NCBI RefSeq assembly: GCF_902506095.1
Contig: NZ_LR733293.1
Span: forward strand, 1,443,103 to 1,507,102
Reading direction: 5' to 3'
Length of the DNA: 64,000 nucleotides
DNA from: Arthrobacter sp. 9AX
Lineage (GTDB): Bacteria; Actinomycetota; Actinomycetes; Actinomycetales; Micrococcaceae
This document shows positions 54,737 through 63,108 of the stretch, piece after piece (within the stretch, counting starts at the first letter, position 1; each line of letters starts with the position of its first letter). Below the pieces are notes generated by a model. The model saw only the letters and a list, made by a program, of their open reading frames with translations. It had not been told where the DNA came from and did not search any database. The translations under genes and the position numbers were made by a program.

Positions 54737-55836
54737 TGGCTGTCCTTGTCTGTGCCGTTCCGGCCGCTGATGTCCGACTCCGCGCCGCTGTGGCGGCCGC
54801 GGGTCTCATCCCCCCGGATCCGGTCGCTTGCCTGCGGCTCTTCTGTTTCCACGGCAACCACGTCGACGGCGATGATGCCGGCGTTTTCGGTTCCCACGAT
54901 TGACTCCTCATCGCTCACCAGCTCGGCTGCCAGTTCCTTGATGCCTTCCGAGTCGCCCAGGTCCACGTCGTGGTGCGCGCCCAGGTAGGCATCGATGACA
55001 GCGGGGTTTTTCATCACCTCGCCGGGCGGGCCCTCTGCGACCACTTTGCCCTCCGCCATCACCACCACCCAATCGGCAATGTGGCGGACCATGTGCATGT
55101 CGTGTTCGACGAACAGTACGGTCATTCCTTCTGCCTTGAGGTTCTTGATGTGGTCCAGCAGCGACTGCGTCAACGCGGGGTTGACGCCGGCCATGGGCTC
55201 ATCAAGCATCACCAGCTTGGGCCGCACCATCAGCGAGCGCGCCATTTCGAGGAGCTTGCGCTGGCCGCCGGACAGGGAAGCGGCGTAGTCGTCCTTTTTA
55301 GTGTCCAGCTTGAACTTCTCCAGGAGGACATCAGCCTCGGCCGTGATTTGTTTCTCCCGGCCGCCCCAGATGCCCTTGAACAGGGCCTTGGCGAGGCTTT
55401 CGCCGGGTTGGTTCGCGGCACCGAGCCGCATGTTCTCCATAACCGTCAGTTTGCCCATGACCTTGGTGAGCTGGAAGGTGCGCACCATGCCCATCCGCGC
55501 CACCTTGTAGGGGGAGACCCCGGCCAGGCTCCTGCCCTCAAACTGCCATTTGCCGGTGTTGGGTGTGTCGAAACCGGTCAGGAGGTTGAAGAGGGTGGTC
55601 TTGCCGGCACCGTTGGGACCGATGAGCGCGGTGATTTTGTGGCGGGGAATTTCGAGGTAGTCGACGTCCACCGCGTTGATGCCGCCGAAACTGCGGGTCA
55701 CGTTCTCCGCCACCACGATGGGATCGCGCTTTTTGCAGCCCGGTCCGGTTTCGCCGGCCGCGATGGGCCGGGTGTCGGTCATGTAGTCCGGCTCCGGGGA
55801 GCCCGGGTTTGTTGGTTCTGTGCCGTGCATGCTCAT
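54733..55836 (-). CDS. livG: Branched-chain amino-acid ABC transporter ATPase LivG
   Basis: A 367-residue ATPase. The catalytic part runs from about residue 35 to 290: Walker A GPNGAGKTTLFNL, LSGGQRKLLEMARSLM, LVMLDEPMAGVNP and the LivG-type VLFVEHDMHMVRHIADWVVVM. It carries an acidic, disordered C-terminal extension of about 75 residues not found in shorter homologues. Overlaps livM by four bases at its start and livF by four bases at its stop. Confidence 0.93.
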   Translation of the reverse strand: MSMHGTEPTNPGSPEPDYMTDTRPIAAGETGPGCKKRDPIVVAENVTRSFGGINAVDVDYLEIPRHKITALIGPNGAGKTTLFNLLTGFDTPNTGKWQFEGRSLAGVSPYKVARMGMVRTFQLTKVMGKLTVMENMRLGAANQPGESLAKALFKGIWGGREKQITAEADVLLEKFKLDTKKDDYAASLSGGQRKLLEMARSLMVRPKLVMLDEPMAGVNPALTQSLLDHIKNLKAEGMTVLFVEHDMHMVRHIADWVVVMAEGKVVAEGPPGEVMKNPAVIDAYLGAHHDVDLGDSEGIKELAAELVSDEESIVGTENAGIIAVDVVAVETEEPQASDRIRGDETRGRHSGAESDISGRNGTDKDSQ

Positions 55837-56801
55837 GCGAATGCCAGCTCCTTTTTGTTTCCAAAGACGCCCTGCGGCCTGAAGATCATCAGCAGCATCA
55901 GGGCGACGCCCACCAGGATGTAGCGCAGCTGCCCGGCCTGGACCGTATTAAGCCACGTGACGGCCCCGGACTCGATCAGGCCGTACAGGATCCCCTGGGT
56001 CAGTGAGAGCACCACCCAGAAGATCATCGCCCCGACGACGGGTCCGAGCACAGTGCCCAGGCCCCCGAGCAGGAGGCAGGTATACAGGAAGAACGTCAGC
56101 TCGGTGCCGTAGTTCGCCGGCTGCACCGCACCGCGGGGGAGGGTGAACACCATGCCGGCCAGGGCGCCGAGGATGCCGCCGATGATGAGGGCCTGCATTT
56201 TGTAGGCGTAGACGTTCTTTCCCAGGGACCGGACAGCGTTCTCGTCTTCGCGGATGCCCTTCAGGACGCGTCCCCATGGACTCCGCATCAGCAGCCACAC
56301 AAGTGTGCAGCAGATGGCCACCAGTCCCCAGCCCACCACCCGGATGAAGAAGTCGCGGTTGTTCATACCGAAGTAGGAGCCTTCGGGGAAGGGGTTCATC
56401 GCATAGAAGCCGCCCTCGAACGCGGCCAGGCCGTTGGCTGAACCGGTCACCGGGGTGAGCTGGTTGGTGGTCACGATGTATCGGACAATTTCGGCCGCCG
56501 CGATGGTGACGATGGCAAGGTAGTCGGCGCGCAGCCGCAGGGTGGGGATGCCCAGCAGCAGGGCAAATATCGAGGAGGCGATGATGGCGATCAGCAGCCC
56601 GACGAAGAACGGCACGCCGAAGCTGAGGGTGGAGATGGCGAACCCGTAGGCTCCCACCGCCATAAAGCCGGCCTGCCCGAAGTTCAGCAGCCCGGAGTAT
56701 CCGAAGTGCACGGCGAGTCCGAGTGCGGCCAGGGCATACGCGGCCGTTGTCGGGCTGAAAATTTCACCGGCAGCACTGGCCAGAATGAATCCAAAATCCA
56801 T
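55833..56801 (-). CDS. livM: Branched-chain amino-acid ABC transporter permease LivM
   Basis: A 322-residue polytopic permease with the family motifs HFGYSGLLNFGQAGFMAVGAYG near residue 33, RADYLAIVTIAAAEI and MRSPWGRVLKGIREDENA. It forms half of the channel. It starts nine bases after the livH stop and overlaps livG at its end. The downstream segment RPQGVFGNKKELAFA is the usual C-terminus. Confidence 0.94.
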   Translation of the reverse strand: MDFGFILASAAGEIFSPTTAAYALAALGLAVHFGYSGLLNFGQAGFMAVGAYGFAISTLSFGVPFFVGLLIAIIASSIFALLLGIPTLRLRADYLAIVTIAAAEIVRYIVTTNQLTPVTGSANGLAAFEGGFYAMNPFPEGSYFGMNNRDFFIRVVGWGLVAICCTLVWLLMRSPWGRVLKGIREDENAVRSLGKNVYAYKMQALIIGGILGALAGMVFTLPRGAVQPANYGTELTFFLYTCLLLGGLGTVLGPVVGAMIFWVVLSLTQGILYGLIESGAVTWLNTVQAGQLRYILVGVALMLLMIFRPQGVFGNKKELAFA

Positions 56802-56810
56802 GGCTGTCTC

Positions 56811-58151
56811 CTATCCCACACGCTCGCGCCGGCCCAGGATTCCCTGCGGCCGGAACAAGAGGACAACGATCATGATGAACAGGGCACCCACGTACTTAAG
56901 GTCGGCGGCGAGGCCGAATACCGTGGTGAGCTCCACAAAGATGCCGACGATGACTGACCCGATCAGGGCACCGAAGACGGTGCCCAGGCCGCCCAGGGTG
57001 ACCCCGGCGAAGATGAGCAGGAGGATGGCTGAACCCATGTCGAACGTGACACCCGGGCGGTAGTAGGCCCAAAGGATTCCGCCGAGGGATGCGAGCATGC
57101 CGCCGGTGATCCACACGAGGCGGATGACCGCGTCCACGTCGATGCCCGACGCCGCAGCCAGGGCGGGGTTGTCTGCCACGGCGCGGGTGGCCTTGCCCAG
57201 CCTGGTCTTGAGCAGCACGATGCCGATCAACGCAATGACCACGGCGCTGATGCCCAGTGACCAGAGGTTGTTCGGTGAGATGGACACCGGCCCCAGTTGG
57301 ATCTCGGGGCTCTGGGCAAACGGCAGCTGCTGCGTGGCGCCGCCGAAGTAGAACTGGATGACGTAGCGGACCGCGAGGGCCAGGCCGATGCTGACAATCA
57401 TCATGGGCACCAGGCCGGTGCCGCGGCGGCGCAGCGGCCGCCACAGGCCCCTGTCCTGGGCATACCCGAAAAGGCCGCCGCCCAGTACGGACAGGATCAG
57501 TGCAAGCCAGAACGGAAGGCCAATGGCGTTGAAGGCAAACACCAGGACCGCACCCAGCGTCACCATCTCACCATGGGCAAAGTTGGTCAGGCCGGTAGTG
57601 CCGAAAATAAGCGACAGGCCAACTGAGGCGAGGGCCAGCAGGAGACCGAAGCTGAGTCCCGCAACGAGCCGGTTGAGCAGGTTCTGCCCGAAGTCCTGCT
57701 GCTGCACCACAATGCCCTTGCCGAAGGCGAAGATCACGGAAAGGTTGGAGGTCTGGCTGAACGTCACGTCACGTGGGTTCTCCTGGCCGTCCGCCAGCTT
57801 AATGCCTTCCGGCAGGGTGGACTCATCCAGTTCCACCGTGTAGGTGCCCTGCTGCGGCACGCCGATGTTCCAGGATCCGTTGGCGGCCGACTTGGTGGTT
57901 CCGGTGAAATCGCCGCTCTTGGCAGTAATGGTCACACCTGCCAGTGGTGCCCGCGTGTCGTCGCGGAGGAATCCGCTGATGTTGTTCTGGAAGGTCTGGT
58001 TCGACGGGGATGGTGTCGGTGAGGGGGAAGCGGCCTGGGATGCCGGTGCGGTCACGAGGAGGATTGCCAGGATGGAAGCACTGATGGCTCCCAGCAGTCT
58101 CAACAATCCACCGCGTCTTGCGGCCGGCTGGCCTTGGGGTGTACTTCTCAA
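56811..58151 (-). CDS. livH: LivH permease with an N-terminal secreted Ig-like domain
   Basis: A 446-residue protein from TTG 58151, eight bases after GGAGG. Residues 1-45 look like a signal sequence (LLGAISASILAILLVTAPASQAA); residues about 55-140 form a beta-rich carboxypeptidase-regulatory-like module (ISGFLRDDTRAPLAGVTITAKSGDF, NGSWNIGVPQQGTYTVELDE); the rest is a normal LivH permease (GTTGLTNFAHGEMVTLGA, IASGIDVDAVIRLVWI-like AASGIDVDAVIR). The fused domain should face outside and may touch the binding protein. First gene of livHMGF. Confidence 0.9.
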   Translation of the reverse strand: MRSTPQGQPAARRGGLLRLLGAISASILAILLVTAPASQAASPSPTPSPSNQTFQNNISGFLRDDTRAPLAGVTITAKSGDFTGTTKSAANGSWNIGVPQQGTYTVELDESTLPEGIKLADGQENPRDVTFSQTSNLSVIFAFGKGIVVQQQDFGQNLLNRLVAGLSFGLLLALASVGLSLIFGTTGLTNFAHGEMVTLGAVLVFAFNAIGLPFWLALILSVLGGGLFGYAQDRGLWRPLRRRGTGLVPMMIVSIGLALAVRYVIQFYFGGATQQLPFAQSPEIQLGPVSISPNNLWSLGISAVVIALIGIVLLKTRLGKATRAVADNPALAAASGIDVDAVIRLVWITGGMLASLGGILWAYYRPGVTFDMGSAILLLIFAGVTLGGLGTVFGALIGSVIVGIFVELTTVFGLAADLKYVGALFIMIVVLLFRPQGILGRRERVG

Positions 58152-58593
58152 AGTGAAAACCTCCACGTGGGGGCGGTCTCGGCTGCGCCTCTGCAGCCGT
58201 TGCGAACGGTCGCAGGACGGGGATGGCACCCACTGGCCCGGCACCCATCACGATTGTGAGTTCCGTCACCCTGCTTGGCTTATGCTACAGCGCAAAAGAA
58301 CCCGCAAATACCGTGGTTCCGGCCTTGTTGGTAGCGATCAGGTAACAACTGGCGCCCCCGGATTCCAGAACGGAGTGGAGCAGCAGGGGAAAACCTTTGT
58401 TGAGTGGCAGTGCTTCCTTTGGCCGGTCCGCCCGGGCCGGTTCCGATCGTGCAGCCGCCGGACGGCCGGTCCACGTCACGGTTGGGTTTCACCGCTGTCC
58501 CGGCGGGAACTTTTACGGGTGCCGCGACGTGAAAATTGGTAGCGTGAACCACAAGGAACACAACACACACCCACCACATGGAGGAATCCCGCA
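58152..58593. other. Divergent livH / Bax1-I intergenic region
   Basis: This 442-base stretch holds no convincing gene. It contains the livH ribosome site, a CRP-like site at 58255-58270, a possible leftward -10 TAGCAT (58287-58282), and at the right end a TAGCGT -10 (58540-58545) plus GGAGG (58580-58584) for the Bax1-I gene. The central part (58300-58500) shows nothing I can assign. Confidence 0.6.
58255..58270. promoter_or_regulatory. CRP/GlxR-like site upstream of livHMGF
   Basis: TGTGA-GTTCCG-TCACC, again one mismatch from TGTGA-N6-TCACA, about 105 bases before the livH start. With the site at livK it suggests both halves of the transporter answer to the same CRP-family protein. Confidence 0.5.
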
Positions 58594-59535
58594 ATGGCAC
58601 TTGGCGGCAACCCGATCTTCAACGGAAAGAGCTTCCGTGGAGCCACCCAGGCACCGCCTGTCCCGCAGGCTCCATACGGACATGCTCCCTACGGACAGGC
58701 TCCCTACGGGCAGGCCCCGTACGGCCAGCAGCCTTTCGGCCAGCCAGGCTATGGGCAGCAGCCGTATGGACAGGCCCCTTACGGCCAGCAGGGCTACGCA
58801 CAGCAGCCCATGACCGACGAGCAGCTGCAGCAGATGTACAACCAGCCTGCAGCCGGTCCTGCAGACACCGGCCGGATGACGTTCGACGACGTCATCGTCA
58901 AGACCGCTGCCTGCCTCGGTTTTGTTGTGCTGGGTGCCGCGGTCACGTTGACTGTGGGCCTGGGGCTGGCCTCGCTGCTCATGATTGTCGGCGCCCTGGG
59001 CGGCTTCGTGCTGGCCCTGGTCAACACCTTCAAGAAGCAGCCCTCCCCGGCGCTCATCCTTGCCTACGCCGGGCTTGAAGGCCTGTTCCTTGGCGGCCTG
59101 ACCCGCATCCTCGACACCCAATACCCGGGCGTCGGCCTGCAGGCCGTGATCGGTACCCTCTCCGTATTTGCCGTAACCCTGGTGCTGTTCAAGAGCGGCA
59201 AGGTGCGGGCCACGCCCAAGGCCATGCGGTTCTTTATGATCGCCCTGGTCGGATACGCACTGTTCTCCGTCGTGAACCTGGTCCTCATGATGACCGGCGT
59301 GACCCAGGAACCGTTCGGCCTGCGCAGCGGCATCGTGGGCGTTGTCATTGGCGTGCTCGCCATCGGCCTGGCCGCCTTCTCCTTGGTCATGGACTTCACC
59401 AGCATCGAAGCCGGCGTCCGCAGCGGCGCCCCGCAGCGATTCTCCTGGACCGCGGCCTTCGGCCTCACCGTCACCCTGGTCTGGCTGTACGTGGAGATCA
59501 TCCGCCTGCTGGCCATCCTGCGCGGGGACGACTAA
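58594..59535 (+). CDS. Bax inhibitor-1/YccA family membrane protein with a PYGQ-repeat tail
   Basis: A 313-residue protein. Residues 20-72 form a low-complexity cytoplasmic tail built from repeated YGQ units (APYGQAPYGQ, QQPYGQAPYGQQ), encoded by imperfect 12-21 base DNA repeats at about 58660-58808. After it come seven membrane helices of the Bax1-I/YccA family, including LGGLTRILDTQYPGVGLQAV and DFTSIEAGVRSGAPQRFSW. Function in bacteria is unclear (proposed calcium leak or stress role). GGAGG is nine bases before the ATG. Confidence 0.9.
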   Translation: MALGGNPIFNGKSFRGATQAPPVPQAPYGHAPYGQAPYGQAPYGQQPFGQPGYGQQPYGQAPYGQQGYAQQPMTDEQLQQMYNQPAAGPADTGRMTFDDVIVKTAACLGFVVLGAAVTLTVGLGLASLLMIVGALGGFVLALVNTFKKQPSPALILAYAGLEGLFLGGLTRILDTQYPGVGLQAVIGTLSVFAVTLVLFKSGKVRATPKAMRFFMIALVGYALFSVVNLVLMMTGVTQEPFGLRSGIVGVVIGVLAIGLAAFSLVMDFTSIEAGVRSGAPQRFSWTAAFGLTVTLVWLYVEIIRLLAILRGDD

Positions 59536-59579
59536 CCGCAGAGGCGCGTCCCGCCGTGGTACGCGCTTAAGTAACCAAT

Positions 59580-59622
59580 AAACAGCTGAGGGCCCCACCG
59601 ATGGTGGAGCCCTCAGCTGTTT
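59580..59622. terminator. Bidirectional terminator between Bax1-I and galK
   Basis: AAACAGCTGAGGGC pairs with GCCCTCAGCTGTTT, with an inner CCACC/GGTGG and a three-base loop. A/T ends on both sides suit termination in both directions. Confidence 0.88.
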
Positions 59623-59632
59623 AACCGAAGAC

Positions 59633-60820
59633 TCAGCCGATGCGCATGGCACCGGCCGCCGGGGTCACCGTGAAGATGTCCGGCGCAGTGAATCCGGCGC
59701 CGGCAAAGGCCTTGACGACGGCGTCCCGCACCTTTTGCCCGGAGCCCACCGGTGTGAGGGCGATCGCCGCTCCGCCGAAACCGCCTCCGGTCATCCGGGC
59801 ACCGATGGCACCGTTGGCGCGGGCGGCCTCCACCGCCAGGTCCAGTTCCGGGCAGGAGATTTCAAAGTCGTCGCGCATGGACGCGTGGCTTGCATCCAGC
59901 AGGGCGCCGATGGCCGCCGGCCCCGCGGACGCCAGGAGCTCCACGGTCTGCAGGACCCTGTCGTTCTCCGTGACCACGTGACGGACGCGCCGGAATGTCA
60001 GTTCGTCCAGCAGGCCGGAGGCCTCTTCGAGATCGCCCACCTGGACGTCCCGCAGCGCCCTGACTCCGAGGACCTCTGCGCCCAGCTCACAGGACGCGCG
60101 CCGGGACGCGTACCCGCCGTCGGCATGGGAGTGCGAAACTTTTGTATCGATCACCAGCATCACCAGGTCCGCCGGCTCCGTTTCGAACGGGACCAGGCTG
60201 ACGTCCTGGTTCCGGCAATCCAGGAACACGGCATGGCCCTTTGCCCCGCGCAGCGACGCGGACTGGTCCATGATCCCGGTGGGTGCCCCCACGAAGTCGT
60301 TCTCGGCCTGCCGCGTGGCAAGGACCATCTCCTCGGCCTTCAGCCCGGCCCCGGTCAGATCGTTCAGCGCTGAGATGACCGCACACTCGATGGCATGGGA
60401 TGAGGACAGCCCGGCGCCCAGCGGAACATTGGAGTCCAGCAGCAGGTCGATGCCGGGAACATCGATGCCCCGCTGCCCGAGTGCCCACATGACTCCCAGG
60501 GGGTACTTGGTCCAGCCCTTGGCTGAACCGGGCTGGAGGGAATCCAGCGAGGTGGTCACTACTCCCTGGTCACCGTAGGTGGACAGCAACCGCACGCCGG
60601 AATCCGGACGGACGGCCACAGCCACCCGGGCGGTCCGGTCGATGGCGAAGGGCAGCACAAAGCCCTCGTTGTAGTCGGTGTGCTCGCCGATCAGGTTGAC
60701 CCGGCCCGGCGCCTGCCAGACGCCTGCCGGAGGGCCGCCGAATTCCCGGGTGAAGCGGGCTGCAAGGTCGTGGGCACTTGCCGGTCCGGGCGCGGTCAAA
60801 GAATCACGGACAGCGCTCAC
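59633..60820 (-). CDS. galK: Galactokinase
   Basis: A 395-residue GHMP kinase. The galactose signature GRVNLIGEHTDYNEGFVLPFAI-type segment (core LIGEHTDYNEGFVLP) is near residue 45, the ATP motif NVPLGAGLSSSHAIE near 130, and the C-terminal GARMTGGGFGGAAIAL near 345. It phosphorylates galactose in the Leloir pathway. It overlaps the galT stop by four bases. A bidirectional terminator lies just beyond its stop. Confidence 0.97.
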   Translation of the reverse strand: MSAVRDSLTAPGPASAHDLAARFTREFGGPPAGVWQAPGRVNLIGEHTDYNEGFVLPFAIDRTARVAVAVRPDSGVRLLSTYGDQGVVTTSLDSLQPGSAKGWTKYPLGVMWALGQRGIDVPGIDLLLDSNVPLGAGLSSSHAIECAVISALNDLTGAGLKAEEMVLATRQAENDFVGAPTGIMDQSASLRGAKGHAVFLDCRNQDVSLVPFETEPADLVMLVIDTKVSHSHADGGYASRRASCELGAEVLGVRALRDVQVGDLEEASGLLDELTFRRVRHVVTENDRVLQTVELLASAGPAAIGALLDASHASMRDDFEISCPELDLAVEAARANGAIGARMTGGGFGGAAIALTPVGSGQKVRDAVVKAFAGAGFTAPDIFTVTPAAGAMRIG

Positions 60821-61977
60821 GCTGTTGCTCCTTCAGGCAGGGCTGCCTGCAGGGCAGCGGGGGAGGGGGTGGACGCCGGAACGGTGACGTTGCGCAGCCG
60901 CTCGGCCACGCTTTCGGGTGTGGTGTCGTTGATGAAGGCACCCATGGCTGCCTCCGACCCGGCGAGGAACTTCAGCTTATCCGCGGCACGGCGCGGCGAT
61001 GTCAGTTGGAGGTGGAGGTAGCTTGCGGGGCGCAGCAGGGAGTCGATGGGCGCCTGGTGCCACGCCGAGATATACGGAGTGGGGGTGGGGTAGATGGCAT
61101 CCAGGCGTTTGAGCAGGTCGAGGTAGACGTGTGCCAGTTCATCCTTCTCCTCTCCGCTCAGGGCCGCCAGGTCCGGCACCTGGCGGTGGGGAACCAGATG
61201 GATCTCCAGGGGCCAGCGGGCGGCGAACGGAACATAGGCGCTGAAGTTCTGGCCCTCCATGACCATCCGGCTGCCGTCTTCGCGCTCGGAGCGCAGCAGT
61301 GAACCCGTGAGCGTCTGCCGGCCGTCGGCTGCGTCGTAGAACTGACGGGCGGCTGCCCCCAGGACTCCTGCGCGCGGGGTCACATAGGGGTAGGCGTAGA
61401 TCTGGCCATGCGGGTGGTGCAGCGTCACGCCGATGTCCGCGCCGCGGTTTTCGAACGGGAAGACCTGCTTGATTCCCGGAAGGGCGCTGAGCGCTTCGGT
61501 GCGCTGTGCCCATGCCTCAATGACGGTGCGGGACCGGGCCTCAGTCAATCCGCTGAAGGAGCCGGTGTGGGCGGGGGTGAAGGCAACCACCTCGCAGCGG
61601 CCATAGGCGGGCCCTTTTGTTCCCCAGCCGGCTTCTTCCGGTACCGGACCAAGGGCGGGTCCCAGCGAGGGGAAGCGGTTCTCGAAGACCACCACGTCGT
61701 AATCATCGGCCGGAATCTCGGACGGGTTGCCGGCCGTTGTGGGGCAGATCGGGCACTGGTCCGCCGGCGGAAGGTGCGTGCGGCTCTGGCGGTGGGCGGC
61801 GACAGCAACCCATTCGCCGGTCAGGGCATCAAAACGGACTTCTCCCGGTTCGCCCCGCGGCGGCAGGCCGCGGTGGTCGGTGGTGGTTTCCGCTGTACGC
61901 GCCTTGGGGGCGTGGGCGTCGTCGAAGTAGATCAATTCCCGGCCGTCAGAGAGCCTGGTGCTGGTGATTCCGGTCAT
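60817..61977 (-). CDS. galT: Galactose-1-phosphate uridylyltransferase
   Basis: A 386-residue enzyme with the active-site HHPHGQIYAYPY (catalytic His in HPH) near residue 170, CPICPTT and FENRFPSLGPA in the N-terminal half, and EIHLVPHRQVPDL later. It swaps UMP between UDP-glucose and galactose-1-phosphate. ATG 61977 is used, with AGGACGGGA upstream; an ATG 19 codons earlier lacks a ribosome site. galE is not in the window. Confidence 0.96.
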   Translation of the reverse strand: MTGITSTRLSDGRELIYFDDAHAPKARTAETTTDHRGLPPRGEPGEVRFDALTGEWVAVAAHRQSRTHLPPADQCPICPTTAGNPSEIPADDYDVVVFENRFPSLGPALGPVPEEAGWGTKGPAYGRCEVVAFTPAHTGSFSGLTEARSRTVIEAWAQRTEALSALPGIKQVFPFENRGADIGVTLHHPHGQIYAYPYVTPRAGVLGAAARQFYDAADGRQTLTGSLLRSEREDGSRMVMEGQNFSAYVPFAARWPLEIHLVPHRQVPDLAALSGEEKDELAHVYLDLLKRLDAIYPTPTPYISAWHQAPIDSLLRPASYLHLQLTSPRRAADKLKFLAGSEAAMGAFINDTTPESVAERLRNVTVPASTPSPAALQAALPEGATA

Positions 61978-62030
61978 GGATCCCGTCCTTTGGTGGTGCA
62001 GCGACTTAACACCATTCTGCCACAGTGTGC

Positions 62031-62064
62031 TCAAAAAAGAATAGAATCAAACAAAAAGTAACAT
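62031..62064. promoter_or_regulatory. AT-rich control region between galT and galM
   Basis: This 34-base A-rich island (including CAAACAAAAAG) stands out in a G/C-rich context, in the 131-base divergent intergenic region. DeoR-type regulators often bind such CAAACAAA-like repeats. No precise site was defined. Confidence 0.35.
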
Positions 62065-62108
62065 CCGTTGGAGTGCGCGGTCGCGGGTTGGGTTGTACGG
62101 TATTGCTC

Positions 62109-63083
62109 ATGACTTCCGATTCGTCCCTCGAAACCAGCGCCGATTCAGGCTACCGGGCGTATGCCACGGGCCGGCAGTACGAACTGCGCCGGGGAGATGC
62201 GCTGGCCGTCGTCACTGAGCTGGCAGCCGGACTGAGGCTGTACAGCCGGGGTGGAGTGCAGCTGACGGAGACCTTCGGCGATGACCAGATTCCGCCGGGC
62301 GGATGCGGCATCACCCTGGCTCCCTGGGCCAACAGGGTTGAAGACGGGCAGTGGTTCCTGGACGGCAGGAAGCAGCAGCTGGACATCACCGAGGTGGCAC
62401 GCAACAACGCCAGCCACGGACTCCTCCGGAACTCCTCTTACGCGCTGGTGGACGAGTCGGAACACTCAGTCACGCTGGAAGCCACCATCTTCCCCCAGCA
62501 CGGCTATCCCTTCCTGGTGCGGCACCGGGTGCAGTACCTGCTGGCGGAGGACCTTGGGCTTGTTGTCCGCCAGACGCTGGCCAACGACGCCAAATCGCCG
62601 GCGCCCTTCGTCCTCGGCGCCCACCCGTACCTGCGGCTCGGCGACACTCCCGTTGAGGACCTGGTGCTGACTGTTTCCGCCGGCACCCAGCTGCTCGCCG
62701 ATGAGCGGCTCATCCCGCGCAGCAGCGCTCCGGTGGAAAGGGACACCGACTTCCGGGCCGGCCAGCATATTGCGCCCCTGAGCGTGGACGTTGCCCTCAC
62801 CGACCTGACGTTCGACGGCGGCAGGGCCCGCCACACCCTCGCGGCGTCCGGCGGCGGCCGGGTCAGCCTCTGGCAGGACGAAACCTGCCGGTACGTCCAC
62901 GTCTTTGTCAGCACGCAGTACCCGGGCCGCAGCCGCGCAGTGGCAGTCGAACCCATGACCGGGCCGGCGAATGCCTTCAACACCGGGGACGGCCTGCGCT
63001 GGCTGCCGCCCGGGGAATCGTTCACCATGTCGTGGGGAATCGACTACGCCCCGGACGCCGAGGGGGCAGCAGTTTCCCATTAG
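62109..63083 (+). CDS. galM: Aldose 1-epimerase (mutarotase) family protein
   Basis: A 324-residue beta-sandwich epimerase: GCGITLAPWANRVEDG, NNASHGLLRN (catalytic His in SHG), and FVLGAHPYLRLGD, with VAVEPMTGPANAFNTGDGL carrying the active Glu. It speeds alpha/beta interconversion of galactose or glucose before GalK. ATG 62109 follows a TACGGT -10 (62096-62101) by seven bases, a leaderless layout. It is divergent from galT-galK, so galactose genes are controlled from one small region. Confidence 0.92.
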   Translation: MTSDSSLETSADSGYRAYATGRQYELRRGDALAVVTELAAGLRLYSRGGVQLTETFGDDQIPPGGCGITLAPWANRVEDGQWFLDGRKQQLDITEVARNNASHGLLRNSSYALVDESEHSVTLEATIFPQHGYPFLVRHRVQYLLAEDLGLVVRQTLANDAKSPAPFVLGAHPYLRLGDTPVEDLVLTVSAGTQLLADERLIPRSSAPVERDTDFRAGQHIAPLSVDVALTDLTFDGGRARHTLAASGGGRVSLWQDETCRYVHVFVSTQYPGRSRAVAVEPMTGPANAFNTGDGLRWLPPGESFTMSWGIDYAPDAEGAAVSH

Positions 63084-63108
63084 GGCACGGCTGCGGAAGT
63101 ATTAGGCT

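Noticed and set aside
58660..58808. Possible CRISPR or minisatellite array
   Set aside because: Repeats are short, imperfect, contiguous and in frame with a YGQ-rich protein tail; there are no spacers.
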